Shown in pieces: positions 50,873 through 59,610 of a DNA stretch of 64,000 nt. Both the position numbers and the translations under genes were made by a program. The stretch lies in the NCBI GenBank assembly GCA_038210655.1, contig JBBQWM010000004.1:147554-211553 (forward strand). Reading direction: 5' to 3'. Position 1 is the stretch's first letter; each line of letters opens with the position of its first letter. The DNA is from 54-19 sp038210655 (lineage in GTDB: Bacteria; Chloroflexota; Chloroflexia; Chloroheliales; Chloroheliaceae). The notes under the pieces are model-generated. The model was not told the DNA's origin, searched no databases, and saw only the letters and a list, made by a program, of their open reading frames with translations.

Positions 50873-52312
50873 TTACTTGGAATAGACAATATTTTCTGGG
50901 TCGTAGCTAGGAGCGGGTCGATTCTTCCATTTAGCTTCTAATTTTTGCCGATATTCTTGCATACCAGGTCGGAAAGACCCTTCGCTAAGTCGGTCGAGAA
51001 TACCGATCCATTCCCTGACAGTAACAGTATTTGGATGGGTCAAAGCTATTCTCTCTTTGGGAGCATTCTGATAATCATAGATCATCAGGAGGCTGTATTC
51101 CAAAAAAGGCTGATACTTTTCCAATTCAGTGTAACCATAAATATAAGAATTAGTGCAACCAGCCAGAATAAAAAACAAGAGCAAAACAGAGGTCACTCGA
51201 ATTGTAACGGGTTTCCTCCAATCGCTCGTATGGTAAAAATCCTGTAGAGCAGTAAATACTATCACACTAAGACCAATCCAAAACATGCTTGAGGCTGTAA
51301 TATAACGGGTTGATATTGCCTCTGCTACCGTCCCTTGCGATCTACCAAAAGCGGCTAGACTGCCACTTAAAATAACCAAAACTACAAAAGTGTACCAGGG
51401 CAACAGACTTTGCCAGTTTTTATTTGCGGGACGCATAGGGCTTCGCCATAACCAATAGCTGGCAAGCCCTAGCGTCCCCAACCCGCCAATCCCAAACAGA
51501 AGGGCCCCATTCAGACCACCCCATATTCCAAGCGGGGAGCCTAAGTAGATCAAGACGAAAAGAGTCAGGGGTAAAGGATGCCTTATAGACTCAGCGAACC
51601 CAGAAGCGGATTGATAACCATAAAAATAAATCAGCATACAAACTACCAGCGTACCACCCCACACTAAAAAGTGGCTCAACCGCCAGGAACGTTTTTGTAT
51701 GAACATTCCTAGCAATAGAGCCGGCCCCAGCAACAAACCAGTGCTGAAAGAAAAAATCGCTAATATAGTAGCTACCAGGCTAAAAAACAAACTCCGCCAC
51801 TTTCCCGACTGACTGAACAATAGTGAAGTCGCCAGGATAACCAACAGATTGAGCATAAACCAATTGAACTGATAACCCGAATGCCAATTACGAACCTGGG
51901 CTGGCGAAAAGAGTAGGATCGAAATCATTAATACTAATAATAGTCGTAACTTGGATTGGACAGTCCGGACAACCAAACGCCATAATACACCCAGCGTTAG
52001 AACCACCATTAAAAACTCGGCAAATATTTCGACCAGGACATTCCAACCAGTCAGTCTGACCAGGGCTACCAGAATAATCCGATTTAAGAAATCGCGATGC
52101 TCGTTGTGTTGTACCCAATAATCATCAAAAACGAACTGGCCCTGGTGAAAACCAAAAATCCCAGGAAAGAGATCCCATTCATCTAAGTAAGGTACATCTA
52201 CCGTAAACGCTACTAACATAGCCGCCATCAAAACAGGCGCAAGTAAAATCAAGAAAAAGATTAGAGTTGAGAAACTAGTTAGAGTTTTAGGTCGGGCGAC
52301 AGTCAATTTCAT
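50873..52312 (-). CDS. Polytopic membrane protein, possible GT-C-like glycosyltransferase
   Basis: A 479-aa protein with about 11 spans. After the first span comes DVPYLDEWDLFP, an acidic loop as in GT-C enzymes, then YWVQHNEHRDFLNRIIL. The C-terminal ~110 residues are extracytoplasmic (YTELEKYQPFLEYSLLMIYDYQNAPKERIALTHPNT). A family cannot be named with certainty. The frame is open for a further 146 codons upstream, but that part overlaps gatD and is Pro/Ser/Thr-rich noise; the ATG at 52312 has GGAG eight bases upstream and opens a normal membrane N-terminus. Convergent with the DUF2142 gene. Confidence 0.7.
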   Translation of the reverse strand: MKLTVARPKTLTSFSTLIFFLILLAPVLMAAMLVAFTVDVPYLDEWDLFPGIFGFHQGQFVFDDYWVQHNEHRDFLNRIILVALVRLTGWNVLVEIFAEFLMVVLTLGVLWRLVVRTVQSKLRLLLVLMISILLFSPAQVRNWHSGYQFNWFMLNLLVILATSLLFSQSGKWRSLFFSLVATILAIFSFSTGLLLGPALLLGMFIQKRSWRLSHFLVWGGTLVVCMLIYFYGYQSASGFAESIRHPLPLTLFVLIYLGSPLGIWGGLNGALLFGIGGLGTLGLASYWLWRSPMRPANKNWQSLLPWYTFVVLVILSGSLAAFGRSQGTVAEAISTRYITASSMFWIGLSVIVFTALQDFYHTSDWRKPVTIRVTSVLLLFFILAGCTNSYIYGYTELEKYQPFLEYSLLMIYDYQNAPKERIALTHPNTVTVREWIGILDRLSEGSFRPGMQEYRQKLEAKWKNRPAPSYDPENIVYSK

Positions 52313-52457
52313 TAGTGCAACTCCGTTTGAACATAATTTGAAATACAAACTAGAAAATATCCATAATATAAGATTTATTTTAGCAGATGAAGATAACAAA
52401 CAAGATAACGAAATAGTCCTATTTAAGAGGACTCCAAAGATTGATTGTCTGAAATGG

Positions 52458-53183
52458 TTAGCGCGTATCTCGCGCTCGTTGGAGGGCGGCTTTGTGGGCG
52501 GCGAGTTCGATAGTGTCGTCGAGGGGGGCGAGTTCGACTGGGCCGTAGCGTCGATGGAGTGCAAGCTTGATAAGATGGTCGGCGAAGTGGGGATTTTTGG
52601 GTAGTAGTGAGCCGTGTAGGTAGCAGCCAAAGATATTGTGCTGGATTGCGCCTTCGGTTCCGTCCTCGGCGTTGTTGCCGTAGCCGACCTCGCTCTTGCC
52701 GAGTGGACGGGCCTGGGGGCCAAGATAGGTCTTGCCGCTATGGTTCTCAAAAGCCACTAACTTACCGAACTCGGTCTGGACGATCACATTACCGATACAG
52801 CGCTTGCTTCCCGCGACGCTATGCACATCAAGCGCTCCGATACCGGGCAAGTCTGGGCCGTTGTCGGGCCGATAGTAATGACCCATCAGTTGATAACCAC
52901 CGCAGACCGCCAGAAAGACTGCTCCGGCCTGGGCCGCTTCGCGTAAGCGCTGGCCTTTCTCGCCTTGTAAATCGTCGGCTACTATATATTGCTCTTTGTC
53001 CTGCCCGCCGCCGAAGAAGTAAAAATCGTAGCGGTCGGGGTCAACCGGGTCGCCGACCGACAGGTTGGTCACGTTAGTATCGATCCCGCGCCAATGGCAA
53101 CGCTGCTGCATGGTCAGGATATTGCCCCGGTCGCCATAAATATTCATTAGGTCGTGATAGAGAAAAGCGATTTCCAGTTTCAA
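52458..53183 (-). CDS. gatD: Lipid II isoglutaminyl synthase, glutaminase subunit GatD
   Basis: GatD frees ammonia from glutamine and passes it to MurT, which amidates the D-Glu of lipid II. 241 aa, CobB/CobQ-type glutamine amidotransferase fold: start EIAFLYHDLMNIYGDRGNI, nucleophile C94 in FLAVCGGYQLMGHYY, R128 region SKRCIGN, and His H190 in GCYLHGSLLPKNP. These match the residues known for staphylococcal GatD. It follows murT by six bases on the same strand, the usual pair. The product implies isoglutamine in the peptidoglycan, as in many monoderms. Confidence 0.93.
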   Translation of the reverse strand: MKLEIAFLYHDLMNIYGDRGNILTMQQRCHWRGIDTNVTNLSVGDPVDPDRYDFYFFGGGQDKEQYIVADDLQGEKGQRLREAAQAGAVFLAVCGGYQLMGHYYRPDNGPDLPGIGALDVHSVAGSKRCIGNVIVQTEFGKLVAFENHSGKTYLGPQARPLGKSEVGYGNNAEDGTEGAIQHNIFGCYLHGSLLPKNPHFADHLIKLALHRRYGPVELAPLDDTIELAAHKAALQRARDTR

Positions 53184-53189
53184 TTTGTT

Positions 53190-54581
53190 TTATTCCTCCC
53201 AGAAAGGCACGACCAGGCCCATTTTCTGCAAAACCTCGCGCAGTTGAAGCATTGCGGTATAGGTCGGCGTTATATATAGGGTTTCGCCGGATTGGAGACG
53301 GGACAGGGCTGTTTTAAGGGCAGTAGCAATGTCCTCTTCCCAATTCAAACGAGAGGGTTCCAGCCCGGCATATTTGAGGCGATTAGCCATATCGGTCGCC
53401 CGTAGCCCGGCAGTCGCGGCCCACTCGACCCGACCCGCTAATACCTCGAAATCGACATCCCAGAGCCAGCTTACATCCCGCCCATCCGCAAACAAATCGT
53501 TGATAATCAAGAGCATTTTAAGCTGCGCTGCCGGGTCGCCGGTCAACATCCGTAGTACCTCGTTAAAGCCGACCGGGTTTTTGACCAAAGCCAGGAGCAA
53601 TTCCTTGCCATCACCCAATGCAATTCGCTCGATCCGACCAAAGGCCGACTTGAAATCGGCCAACCCCTCCTGAATATGGCGTGGAGCCAGACCCAGCGAG
53701 AGAATTGCCGCCGCTGCCCCAGTCGCGTTGTAGACGTTGTAAAGGCCCGGTATGCCAAGCTTGAGCGAGAGCGGCCCATCCGGGGTAGCAAGCTCGAACT
53801 CTGCGCCGTGCGTGCCATCCAACCGAACGGAACGGGCGACGAAATCGGGCGTAGGACGCTTAAAATCGCAATTTGGACAGTGATAGTGGCCCATGTGGGA
53901 TATGTAGACAACATCGTAAAGCAACGAGGCGTTGCAGACGATACACCGGGCGGCATCGACAGCGTGGGGCAATTCGGAAAGGGCCACCGGCGGACTATCC
54001 AGACCGAAAAAGACGGTCTTAACCCCGGCAGGCGCGAAACGAGCCAGGTACGCCAGCGAAGGATCGTCGGCGTTTAACACCAACGTCGTGCCGGGGGTGA
54101 GGCGTTGAACGGTCTCGACCCACCGCTTGCGGATCGTATCTATCTCTCCATAGCGGTCAAGTTGGTCTCGAAAAAGATTGTTGACCAAAATCAATTTGGG
54201 GGCAATTTCAGCCTGGGCCTGTGGGAAAGCCGCCTCATCGACCTCGAACAAGCCCATATCGGCGGTTAGTCGTCCGGTCAGCGAGACTTGATCTAACAAA
54301 GTCGAAGTAAGGCCGCGTATCAGGTTCGAGCCGCTCCGGTTGTTGACAATCTGCAACCCGGCCCGGCCTAGAATCGTTGCCACCAGACGGGTAGTGGTCG
54401 TCTTGCCGTTCGTCCCGATCACCATCATCGACCCACCGGGCAACCGGGCAGTCAAACCGCTCAAAATATGCGGGTCAAGCTTGCTGGCAACCAGACCGGG
54501 GAAAGCCGTCCCACCCCGCCCCGTCCGGTGCAATATTTCCAGCAAAGTCTTGCCGGTCGCAATTGCTAATGTCTGACGCAA
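53190..54581 (-). CDS. murT: Lipid II isoglutaminyl synthase, Mur-ligase-like subunit MurT
   Basis: MurT activates the alpha-carboxyl of D-Glu in lipid II with ATP for amidation. 463 aa: ATP loop IGTNGKTTTTRLVATIL at about 55-71, MGLFEVDEAAFP, LVNNLFRDQLDRYGEIDTIRKRW, LNADDP, and a Cys4 zinc ribbon (C213, C216, C235, C238) in the middle domain, which is a MurT hallmark. The C-terminal domain carries the D-x-x-D-type WLWDVDFEVL. The start is TTG at 54581 with AAAGGA eight bases upstream. It precedes gatD; both form one unit. Confidence 0.94.
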   Translation of the reverse strand: MRQTLAIATGKTLLEILHRTGRGGTAFPGLVASKLDPHILSGLTARLPGGSMMVIGTNGKTTTTRLVATILGRAGLQIVNNRSGSNLIRGLTSTLLDQVSLTGRLTADMGLFEVDEAAFPQAQAEIAPKLILVNNLFRDQLDRYGEIDTIRKRWVETVQRLTPGTTLVLNADDPSLAYLARFAPAGVKTVFFGLDSPPVALSELPHAVDAARCIVCNASLLYDVVYISHMGHYHCPNCDFKRPTPDFVARSVRLDGTHGAEFELATPDGPLSLKLGIPGLYNVYNATGAAAAILSLGLAPRHIQEGLADFKSAFGRIERIALGDGKELLLALVKNPVGFNEVLRMLTGDPAAQLKMLLIINDLFADGRDVSWLWDVDFEVLAGRVEWAATAGLRATDMANRLKYAGLEPSRLNWEEDIATALKTALSRLQSGETLYITPTYTAMLQLREVLQKMGLVVPFWEE

Positions 54582-54610
54582 AAATCGTTTCCTTTTTTTT
54601 ATTCGTACGA

Positions 54611-54779
54611 TTAACAGGGATAGACAGGATGAACAGGATAAATAAGTTTTAGGTAATGTCCCAATCTTACATTGAAAAGCAAAGCTTTATGTAGCGATAT
54701 CATCTAACGGTATCATTAATTCATTGTTGCGAGGCTGCCCAACTTTAAAAATCCTGTTCATCCTGTTTATCCCTGTTAA
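54611..54779. repeat. Inverted repeat of the AACAGGGATAGACAGGATGAACAGG family
   Basis: Arms of 29 bases (54611-54639 and 54751-54779) with one mismatch, about 110 bases apart. Shorter relatives: 16538-16556, 27099-27120, 44963-44990. It fills most of the gap between murT and the zinc-ribbon gene. Confidence 0.85.
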
Positions 54780-54801
54780 CTCTTCGTATTTTTGGTATTT
54801 C

Positions 54802-55509
54802 CTAAAATTTATGGTACAAAATCCGACCACAGCTAGGACAAGTAACGACCGCCGAACCACCTTTGATTTCGCGCTGACGCACCAACGGCAATTCTACCCG
54901 GCATTTTGAGCAGATTTTACCATAAAGTACTTCCGAGACAGCAATACCCTGTTTTTGCTGACGTAACTTCTCATAGAGAGCCAGGTCGGGCGGCATCACC
55001 ATTTTGATTTTCTTCTGGCGTTCGGTTTGGAGGGGGGCTACTTCGGCCTGAAGACGAGCGTGTTCTTCACGGTAGGCGGTGGTAGCGCGTTGCCATTCGG
55101 CTTCGGTCGCAGTCAGTTTGTCTTTAGCAGCTTTGTAAGCGGCTTCGGCACTTTCCAAACTAACCATAGCCTCAACACTCTGGTCATCGGTTTCTTTCTT
55201 GAGTCGCCGGAAAGTCTCGATCTCATTCTGGGCGGCGGTCATCTCTTTCTGGCCCTTAATCTGACCGTCATAGAGTCTTTTTTCGAGCTTGTTAGCGTGT
55301 TCTTCCTGCTGTTGGGCGGTCGCTTCCAACTCGCGCAAGTCAGAACGGGCCGCGACCAACCCACTTTCAGCTTCGCCCACCACGACGCGAGCCTGCTCTA
55401 TAACGGAAGTATCTTCCAGCGCGGCTTCCAGGCTGGAGATAGTAGCAGTATGGCTATCAATCTTCGAGTCGGTCTGCTGCAAATCAAATAGCACGCTAAC
55501 ACGGCTCAT
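54802..55509 (-). CDS. Coiled-coil protein with C4 zinc ribbon (DUF164/CT398 type)
   Basis: A 235-aa soluble protein: residues 1-170 form a long antiparallel coiled coil (VLFDLQQTDSKIDSH, then many Glu/Ala/Lys heptads), and the C-terminus is a zinc ribbon with CSKC and CPSC (KICSKCRVELPL, AVVTCPSCGRILYHKF). The family occurs widely in bacteria; structures of CT398-type members exist but the role is not settled. It follows a 694-codon-class coiled-coil gene by 15 bases on the same strand, so both are probably made together. Confidence 0.88.
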   Translation of the reverse strand: MSRVSVLFDLQQTDSKIDSHTATISSLEAALEDTSVIEQARVVVGEAESGLVAARSDLRELEATAQQQEEHANKLEKRLYDGQIKGQKEMTAAQNEIETFRRLKKETDDQSVEAMVSLESAEAAYKAAKDKLTATEAEWQRATTAYREEHARLQAEVAPLQTERQKKIKMVMPPDLALYEKLRQQKQGIAVSEVLYGKICSKCRVELPLVRQREIKGGSAVVTCPSCGRILYHKF

Positions 55510-55524
55510 TTTTTTAGCACCTCT

Positions 55525-57591
55525 CTAAGTAGTTTCTTGAGAAAACTCCAGCGAAGCCGGACCTTGCTCGATCAGTTTCAAGCGCAAATCCGGCATCGAA
55601 AGCAACTTTTCAGCCAATTCCAGGCTGATCTGGTGACGTACATCCATCACCAGCACACCCTTGCTGAAATCGGTCACGATTACATGCACCACCCCCGATA
55701 GCCCTCGCACCACTTTCTCCATTACCAGTGGCGAATAGCGACCCTGTAGATTAGAAACAGTCAATTTGGTAAAATTTGTCTCGCCGACTTCCGACCCGGT
55801 CGAAGGCGGCGAGGGGGGTGGGGGCAACGGAAAACCCGGAAAGAGTGGCCCGGTTTGTTTACGCGGAGCCGTACCGTTTGCAGCGCGAGGCGGGGGCATC
55901 GACGCAATAGGCGGCGCTATCGGGTTAAACTTATCGGCCCTGATCTGACCGGGCGGCGTAACCGGTTCGGTCATAAAATGGAGCGCGTTATCCGGCCCTA
56001 GATTGCCGATAAAGGGCGAAGGGTCTTCCGGCGGGGTCGGATTTTCGTTGATCGAAGCAACTTCCTGCTCACCCGCTTCTAGCAACTCTTCCAGAGTCAT
56101 CGGGCCAAACTCATCCTCGGTGCTAAAATCTTCGGAGAAAGGTTCGAGCAAAGGAACCGAACGCGCCGGAGGTGGTTCGGTTGCGACAGTCTCGTTGCTG
56201 GCTTTCATTTCGAGTATCCGACGCGAGAGCGGGACGGCAGGCGGCGGGGTATAACCGGGTGCAAAGCGGATGGCCTCTTCCGGGGGTGGGGTCATCGGAT
56301 CGAGGCCCAATTTCTGCCCTAGCTCCTGCATAGCGGCCTTATCTTCCGGGCTGGCATTACGACGCTTGCTGCCCTTGCCGCGCCCCGTGCCAGTCGAGAC
56401 GGCCCCGACTGCCGAAGCTTCTATAAGCTCGGCTTCGACCGGCACGACCTCCGGCCCAGAATTAGGCTGAGCTTCAACCAAAGGCGGTTTGGCGCTATTG
56501 GTACCTGCATCAGCAGCAACTGTAGTTTGGGCGGCTTGAGGACGGCGCTTCCCCAGAATATGCTGGACTCGTTGTTCGGTACGCGCCCGCCGCACCCGAT
56601 CACGAGTTTTTTCGACCGGCGTTTCGCTCAGAGTAGGCGTAGCCGGTTTTTCCTCAACTTGCTTGACCGGCGGTTTGGGAGCGACTGCTTTAGCATTTGG
56701 CAATTCGATAGGGCTATTAAAGATCGCTTCTAAATCGGCTCTGGCCTTTTCGTCGTCGTCATCCAGGACTTCTTCTATCGTGGTTATTGGAGCTACCGAA
56801 GTTGAAGGAGACGGTTTGGAAGCGGGAGTCGCGGTTGCGACCGGGCTACCACCCGGCAAGCGCGGGGTAGGCGCATCGCCAAAACTTTGAATATTGGTAA
56901 ACGGAATGGCCGGTTCGCCCTCTTCTGGCGGCATAATAAAGATTGGCAAAGGTTCTTCATCCGGCTTGACTCTAATTGGAGGCAACTCCACCGGACGGTA
57001 AATCGGTTCTGGCTTTTTTGGCTGTTTTTCGAGCCAGGCGGCAAACCCGCCGCCCTCTTCGATCATTTCGGCCCGGTCGCGGTAGAAAGCCTGCAACTCC
57101 AGACGGGCTTCTTCTAGCTGAATACGGGCCAGTTTGGTCTCACGCTGCAATTCGTCCCGTTCGAGGCGAGCCTGTTCGAGCCAGGCAGCAGAACTATGTT
57201 CCAGGGCGATCCGGCGGGCCTGTTCGTCTTCGTAAGCCCGGCGACTCTCTTTCATGCCATCTTCCAGCCGAATCTGTTCGAGGCGCAAGGCTTCCACTTG
57301 TTGCTTGAGCCGATCACGTTGCACAATGATTTGCTGGCTAGTCTCCTGGGCTTCCTCTTCCACTCGCCGCTTGAGTTCGCTCAAAGCGCCAATCGCCTCG
57401 ATAATGTTCCTGGTCATAGCGGTATCCAGCGAGGAATAGATTGCAATCCGTTCGCTGGCCCATTGGTTCAAATCATCGTCGCTGGCTTGCAAGGGAGCCA
57501 TTTCGACAGGCGGAATAATATTGGAGGCGGTTAAATCCAGTCTGGGAGGATTATTTTGGGGGGTACGCTTTTTGCGATTTTCGCTGTTCAT
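55525..57591 (-). CDS. Large coiled-coil, Pro-rich protein with C-terminal ferredoxin-like domain
   Basis: A 688-aa protein of unknown function. About residues 40-190 form a coiled coil (LNQWASERIAIYSSL, RRVEEEAQETSQQIIVQRDRLKQQVEAL). The middle (about 200-600) is Pro/Glu/Ala/Thr-rich and likely disordered. The last ~80 residues (LTVSNLQGRYSPLVMEKVVRGL, VVHVIVTDFSKGVLVMDV and on) read as a beta-alpha-beta-beta-alpha-beta fold like heavy-metal-associated domains but without the CxxC. The ATG at 57591 is supported by AGTAGG nine bases upstream. It is followed by the zinc-ribbon gene. A scaffold or polar protein is possible; no family is recognised. The gap 57610-57926 shows nothing. Confidence 0.7.
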   Translation of the reverse strand: MNSENRKKRTPQNNPPRLDLTASNIIPPVEMAPLQASDDDLNQWASERIAIYSSLDTAMTRNIIEAIGALSELKRRVEEEAQETSQQIIVQRDRLKQQVEALRLEQIRLEDGMKESRRAYEDEQARRIALEHSSAAWLEQARLERDELQRETKLARIQLEEARLELQAFYRDRAEMIEEGGGFAAWLEKQPKKPEPIYRPVELPPIRVKPDEEPLPIFIMPPEEGEPAIPFTNIQSFGDAPTPRLPGGSPVATATPASKPSPSTSVAPITTIEEVLDDDDEKARADLEAIFNSPIELPNAKAVAPKPPVKQVEEKPATPTLSETPVEKTRDRVRRARTEQRVQHILGKRRPQAAQTTVAADAGTNSAKPPLVEAQPNSGPEVVPVEAELIEASAVGAVSTGTGRGKGSKRRNASPEDKAAMQELGQKLGLDPMTPPPEEAIRFAPGYTPPPAVPLSRRILEMKASNETVATEPPPARSVPLLEPFSEDFSTEDEFGPMTLEELLEAGEQEVASINENPTPPEDPSPFIGNLGPDNALHFMTEPVTPPGQIRADKFNPIAPPIASMPPPRAANGTAPRKQTGPLFPGFPLPPPPSPPSTGSEVGETNFTKLTVSNLQGRYSPLVMEKVVRGLSGVVHVIVTDFSKGVLVMDVRHQISLELAEKLLSMPDLRLKLIEQGPASLEFSQETT

Positions 57592-57926
57592 TTCAGATAG
57601 CCTACTCAAACAGGGTCAGCCAAAGACCCAAACAAATCAATTCTATCACTCTACTACATTATTAATTACTTAGTTGGATTATACTATTGGTGTCAAACTT
57701 TTGCACAACCCTTTTTACCTATTTTCAGCCTTCCCGCCCAGGCCCACTCTTTTGAGTAAATTGTAATACCCAAAGTCACCCGGTTTGTGAATCTTTTTAA
57801 TAAGTTCTATCGATAAACCTCACTAATAAAACGGCTCACTTCGTAAATGGTTCCGTCTATAGTAGGCCGTTTTGGGCTTAAAGTTAAAAAATAATTTACT
57901 AAACTGACTAATTTGATTGACCTCTA

Positions 57927-58256
57927 CTAGGCTCCGCCCACAGTCTCGCCCTTATTATTCTGGTGTTGCATGGCAAGCCAGTAGCCCACGATAAAACCCC
58001 GTTCGATGCTGGAGTTTAGCACTCCATTGGGGCCGGAGGTGCAGTTGAGCGCTCCCAATTCTTCCATACAATATTGCTTATAGCGGGCGAATTGCTGGTA
58101 CTCTTCATCGGTTATAACCTCAGCCACATCTTGATCCATTTGTCGCATTTCGACCAAAGGTCGTTGATAGCCCAGGAATTGGGTTATGTCGTTCAAGAGC
58201 GCCCCAAGTTCCAACTCCTCGGTTAGTTCTCCCTTATACTCAAATTCGTCGGTCAT
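57927..58256 (-). CDS. Hypothetical acidic protein
   Basis: A 109-aa soluble, acidic protein (FEYKGELTEELELGALLNDITQFLGYQ, then MRQMDQDVAEVITDEEYQQFARYKQYCMEELGALNC). The part after residue 80 is less charged and may be a helix (GFIVGYWLAMQHQNN). No family is recognised. The ATG at 58256 follows GCAGGCTACT, a weak ribosome site. It stands alone between two long gaps, with the MITE-like element just upstream. Moderate confidence that it is a gene, based on plausible composition and an open frame. Confidence 0.6.
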   Translation of the reverse strand: MTDEFEYKGELTEELELGALLNDITQFLGYQRPLVEMRQMDQDVAEVITDEEYQQFARYKQYCMEELGALNCTSGPNGVLNSSIERGFIVGYWLAMQHQNNKGETVGGA

Positions 58257-58311
58257 AGTAGCCTGCTTTCTATCAAAGACATAACGGAACCAACATAATC
58301 GTTATACTTTT

Positions 58312-58432
58312 GTAACTACTCAGGCCATGTCATTCTGAGGCGGGGAATAACCGGGATTTTTCCAAAGATAGCTCTCCGCCGAAGAATCTAGACCCTTCGC
58401 TGCGGCTCAGGGTGACACGGCTGAGTAGTTAC
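58312..58432. repeat. MITE-like palindromic element with a different core (copy 3)
   Basis: Ends GTAACTACTCAG(G)CC and GGCTGAGTAGTTAC match copies 1 and 2 as a 14-bp terminal inverted repeat, but the inside is unrelated: GTCATTCTGAG, GAAGAATCTAGACCCTTCGC, CTCAGGGTGACA. The interior itself is a partial palindrome. Confidence 0.8.
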
Positions 58433-58504
58433 ATACTTTTTATGAAAGTAGTGTAACAAAGCGGGGTAGGTTAGGCTGTATGAAAGGCTACAGGGCCATT
58501 TAGC

Positions 58505-58660
58505 CCGAATAAATTCCAGCAGCAGAGCCATGTCGAACAAGGGATGAGGGATGAAGGATGAAGGATGAACGGGGAATCCATTGGCAAAGCTATGTCCTTA
58601 CAAAGAAATCCATCGGCAGAGCGATGTCCAACAAAGAGGAACTTGCTCTGCCTATAGAAT
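58505..58660 (+). repeat. Imperfect direct repeats and GGATGAAGGATGA motif
   Basis: Three degenerate copies of CAGAGC-ATGTC-CAACAAAG type (near 58518, 58580, 58612) surround GGGATGAGGGATGAAGGATGA (58543 on), which also occurs in complement near 42531-42557. No gene is present. Confidence 0.5.
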
Positions 58661-58869
58661 TTCTGCTTAAGCTCAAAATTTCTAACACTGGATCGTGGAA
58701 AAAGTGGGTAAAGGGACTGGAAATAAATGGGTAGCTATGGTATCATATTCTTGGATATGGTTGCCTCTTTGGTTTGGATCGAGGCAAAATCGGGGAAGAT
58801 TTAGATTCAAGAGATTGTTTGGTTAAAATAATTTAGTATTAGTAACCTGCGGAGGCAGGATAGCCCTTT

Positions 58870-59520
58870 ATGGCAGAAATTAGCTGGCTTGGACATAGTT
58901 GTTTCCGGATTCGCGCCCGCGAAGCTACAATTGTCACCGACCCGTATAGCAAACGTTTGGGGTACGACTTCGGCAAACCCCGCGCCGATATTGTCACCGT
59001 CTCGCGGCCCGGTGATGCTTACGGCTATGTAGAAACGATCAAAGGTGAGCCGAAAGTTTTGATGGGGCCGGGCGAGTATGAGGTCAACGATGTATTTGTG
59101 ACCGGCATCGGTACCTATGCCGACGATAAAAACGGCAAACAATACGGCAAAAATACGATTTACATCTTTGAGTTGGAAGGCATGGTAATCTGCCATTTGG
59201 GGGCGCTTGGTCATCCGCCAACCACCGAACAACGCGAGCAAATGAGTAACATCGATGTGCTGCTTATCCCGGTCGGGGGGCATACTACGATAGACGCGAC
59301 CCTCGCCAGCGATGTAATAAGTACGATAGAGCCGCATATTGTAATCCCAATGCATTACCGAACTGATACGCTCGACCAGGACTTAGACGGACTGGAAAAG
59401 TTCGCTAAAGAGATGGGTCTGAGCGACATCTCTCCCCAGGAAAAATTGACGCTTCGACCAAGCGATCTTCCAGAGGGAACTAAAGTAGTGCTACTGGACT
59501 ACAAAAATCAATTCAAGTAG
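58870..59520 (+). CDS. Metallo-beta-lactamase-fold metal-dependent hydrolase
   Basis: A 216-aa protein of the compact MBL group: ISWLGHSCFRIRAREATIVTDPYSK, ICHLGALGHPPT, IDVLLIPVGGHTTIDATLASDVISTIEPHIVIPMHYRTD. The His of GHSCF, LGHPP, GGHTT and MHYRT are kept, but the classic HxHxDH is absent, as in the UPF0173/UlaG-like relatives. Relatives hydrolyse esters, lactones or phosphodiesters; substrate unknown. The ATG follows GGAGGCAGGATAGCCCTTT. It ends at a strong terminator (59525-59558) before pyrG. Confidence 0.85.
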   Translation: MAEISWLGHSCFRIRAREATIVTDPYSKRLGYDFGKPRADIVTVSRPGDAYGYVETIKGEPKVLMGPGEYEVNDVFVTGIGTYADDKNGKQYGKNTIYIFELEGMVICHLGALGHPPTTEQREQMSNIDVLLIPVGGHTTIDATLASDVISTIEPHIVIPMHYRTDTLDQDLDGLEKFAKEMGLSDISPQEKLTLRPSDLPEGTKVVLLDYKNQFK

Positions 59521-59524
59521 ACGT

Positions 59525-59558
59525 GGAGGCGGGCTTTAGGCCCGCCTCCCCTCTTTTT
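59525..59558 (+). terminator. Intrinsic terminator before pyrG
   Basis: GGAGGCGGGC/GCCCGCCTCC (10 bp), loop TTTAG, then CCTCTTTTT. Confidence 0.85.
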
Positions 59559-59610
59559 ATAAGTTGGGACTTTTGGGTTTAGTGGTTTGACACAGGAGGA
59601 CTTTGTTATT

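Noticed and set aside
50873..52750. Full 625-codon frame of the polytopic membrane protein
   Set aside because: The first 146 codons overlap gatD, are Pro/Ser/Thr-rich noise, and a good ribosome site and membrane N-terminus begin at 52312.
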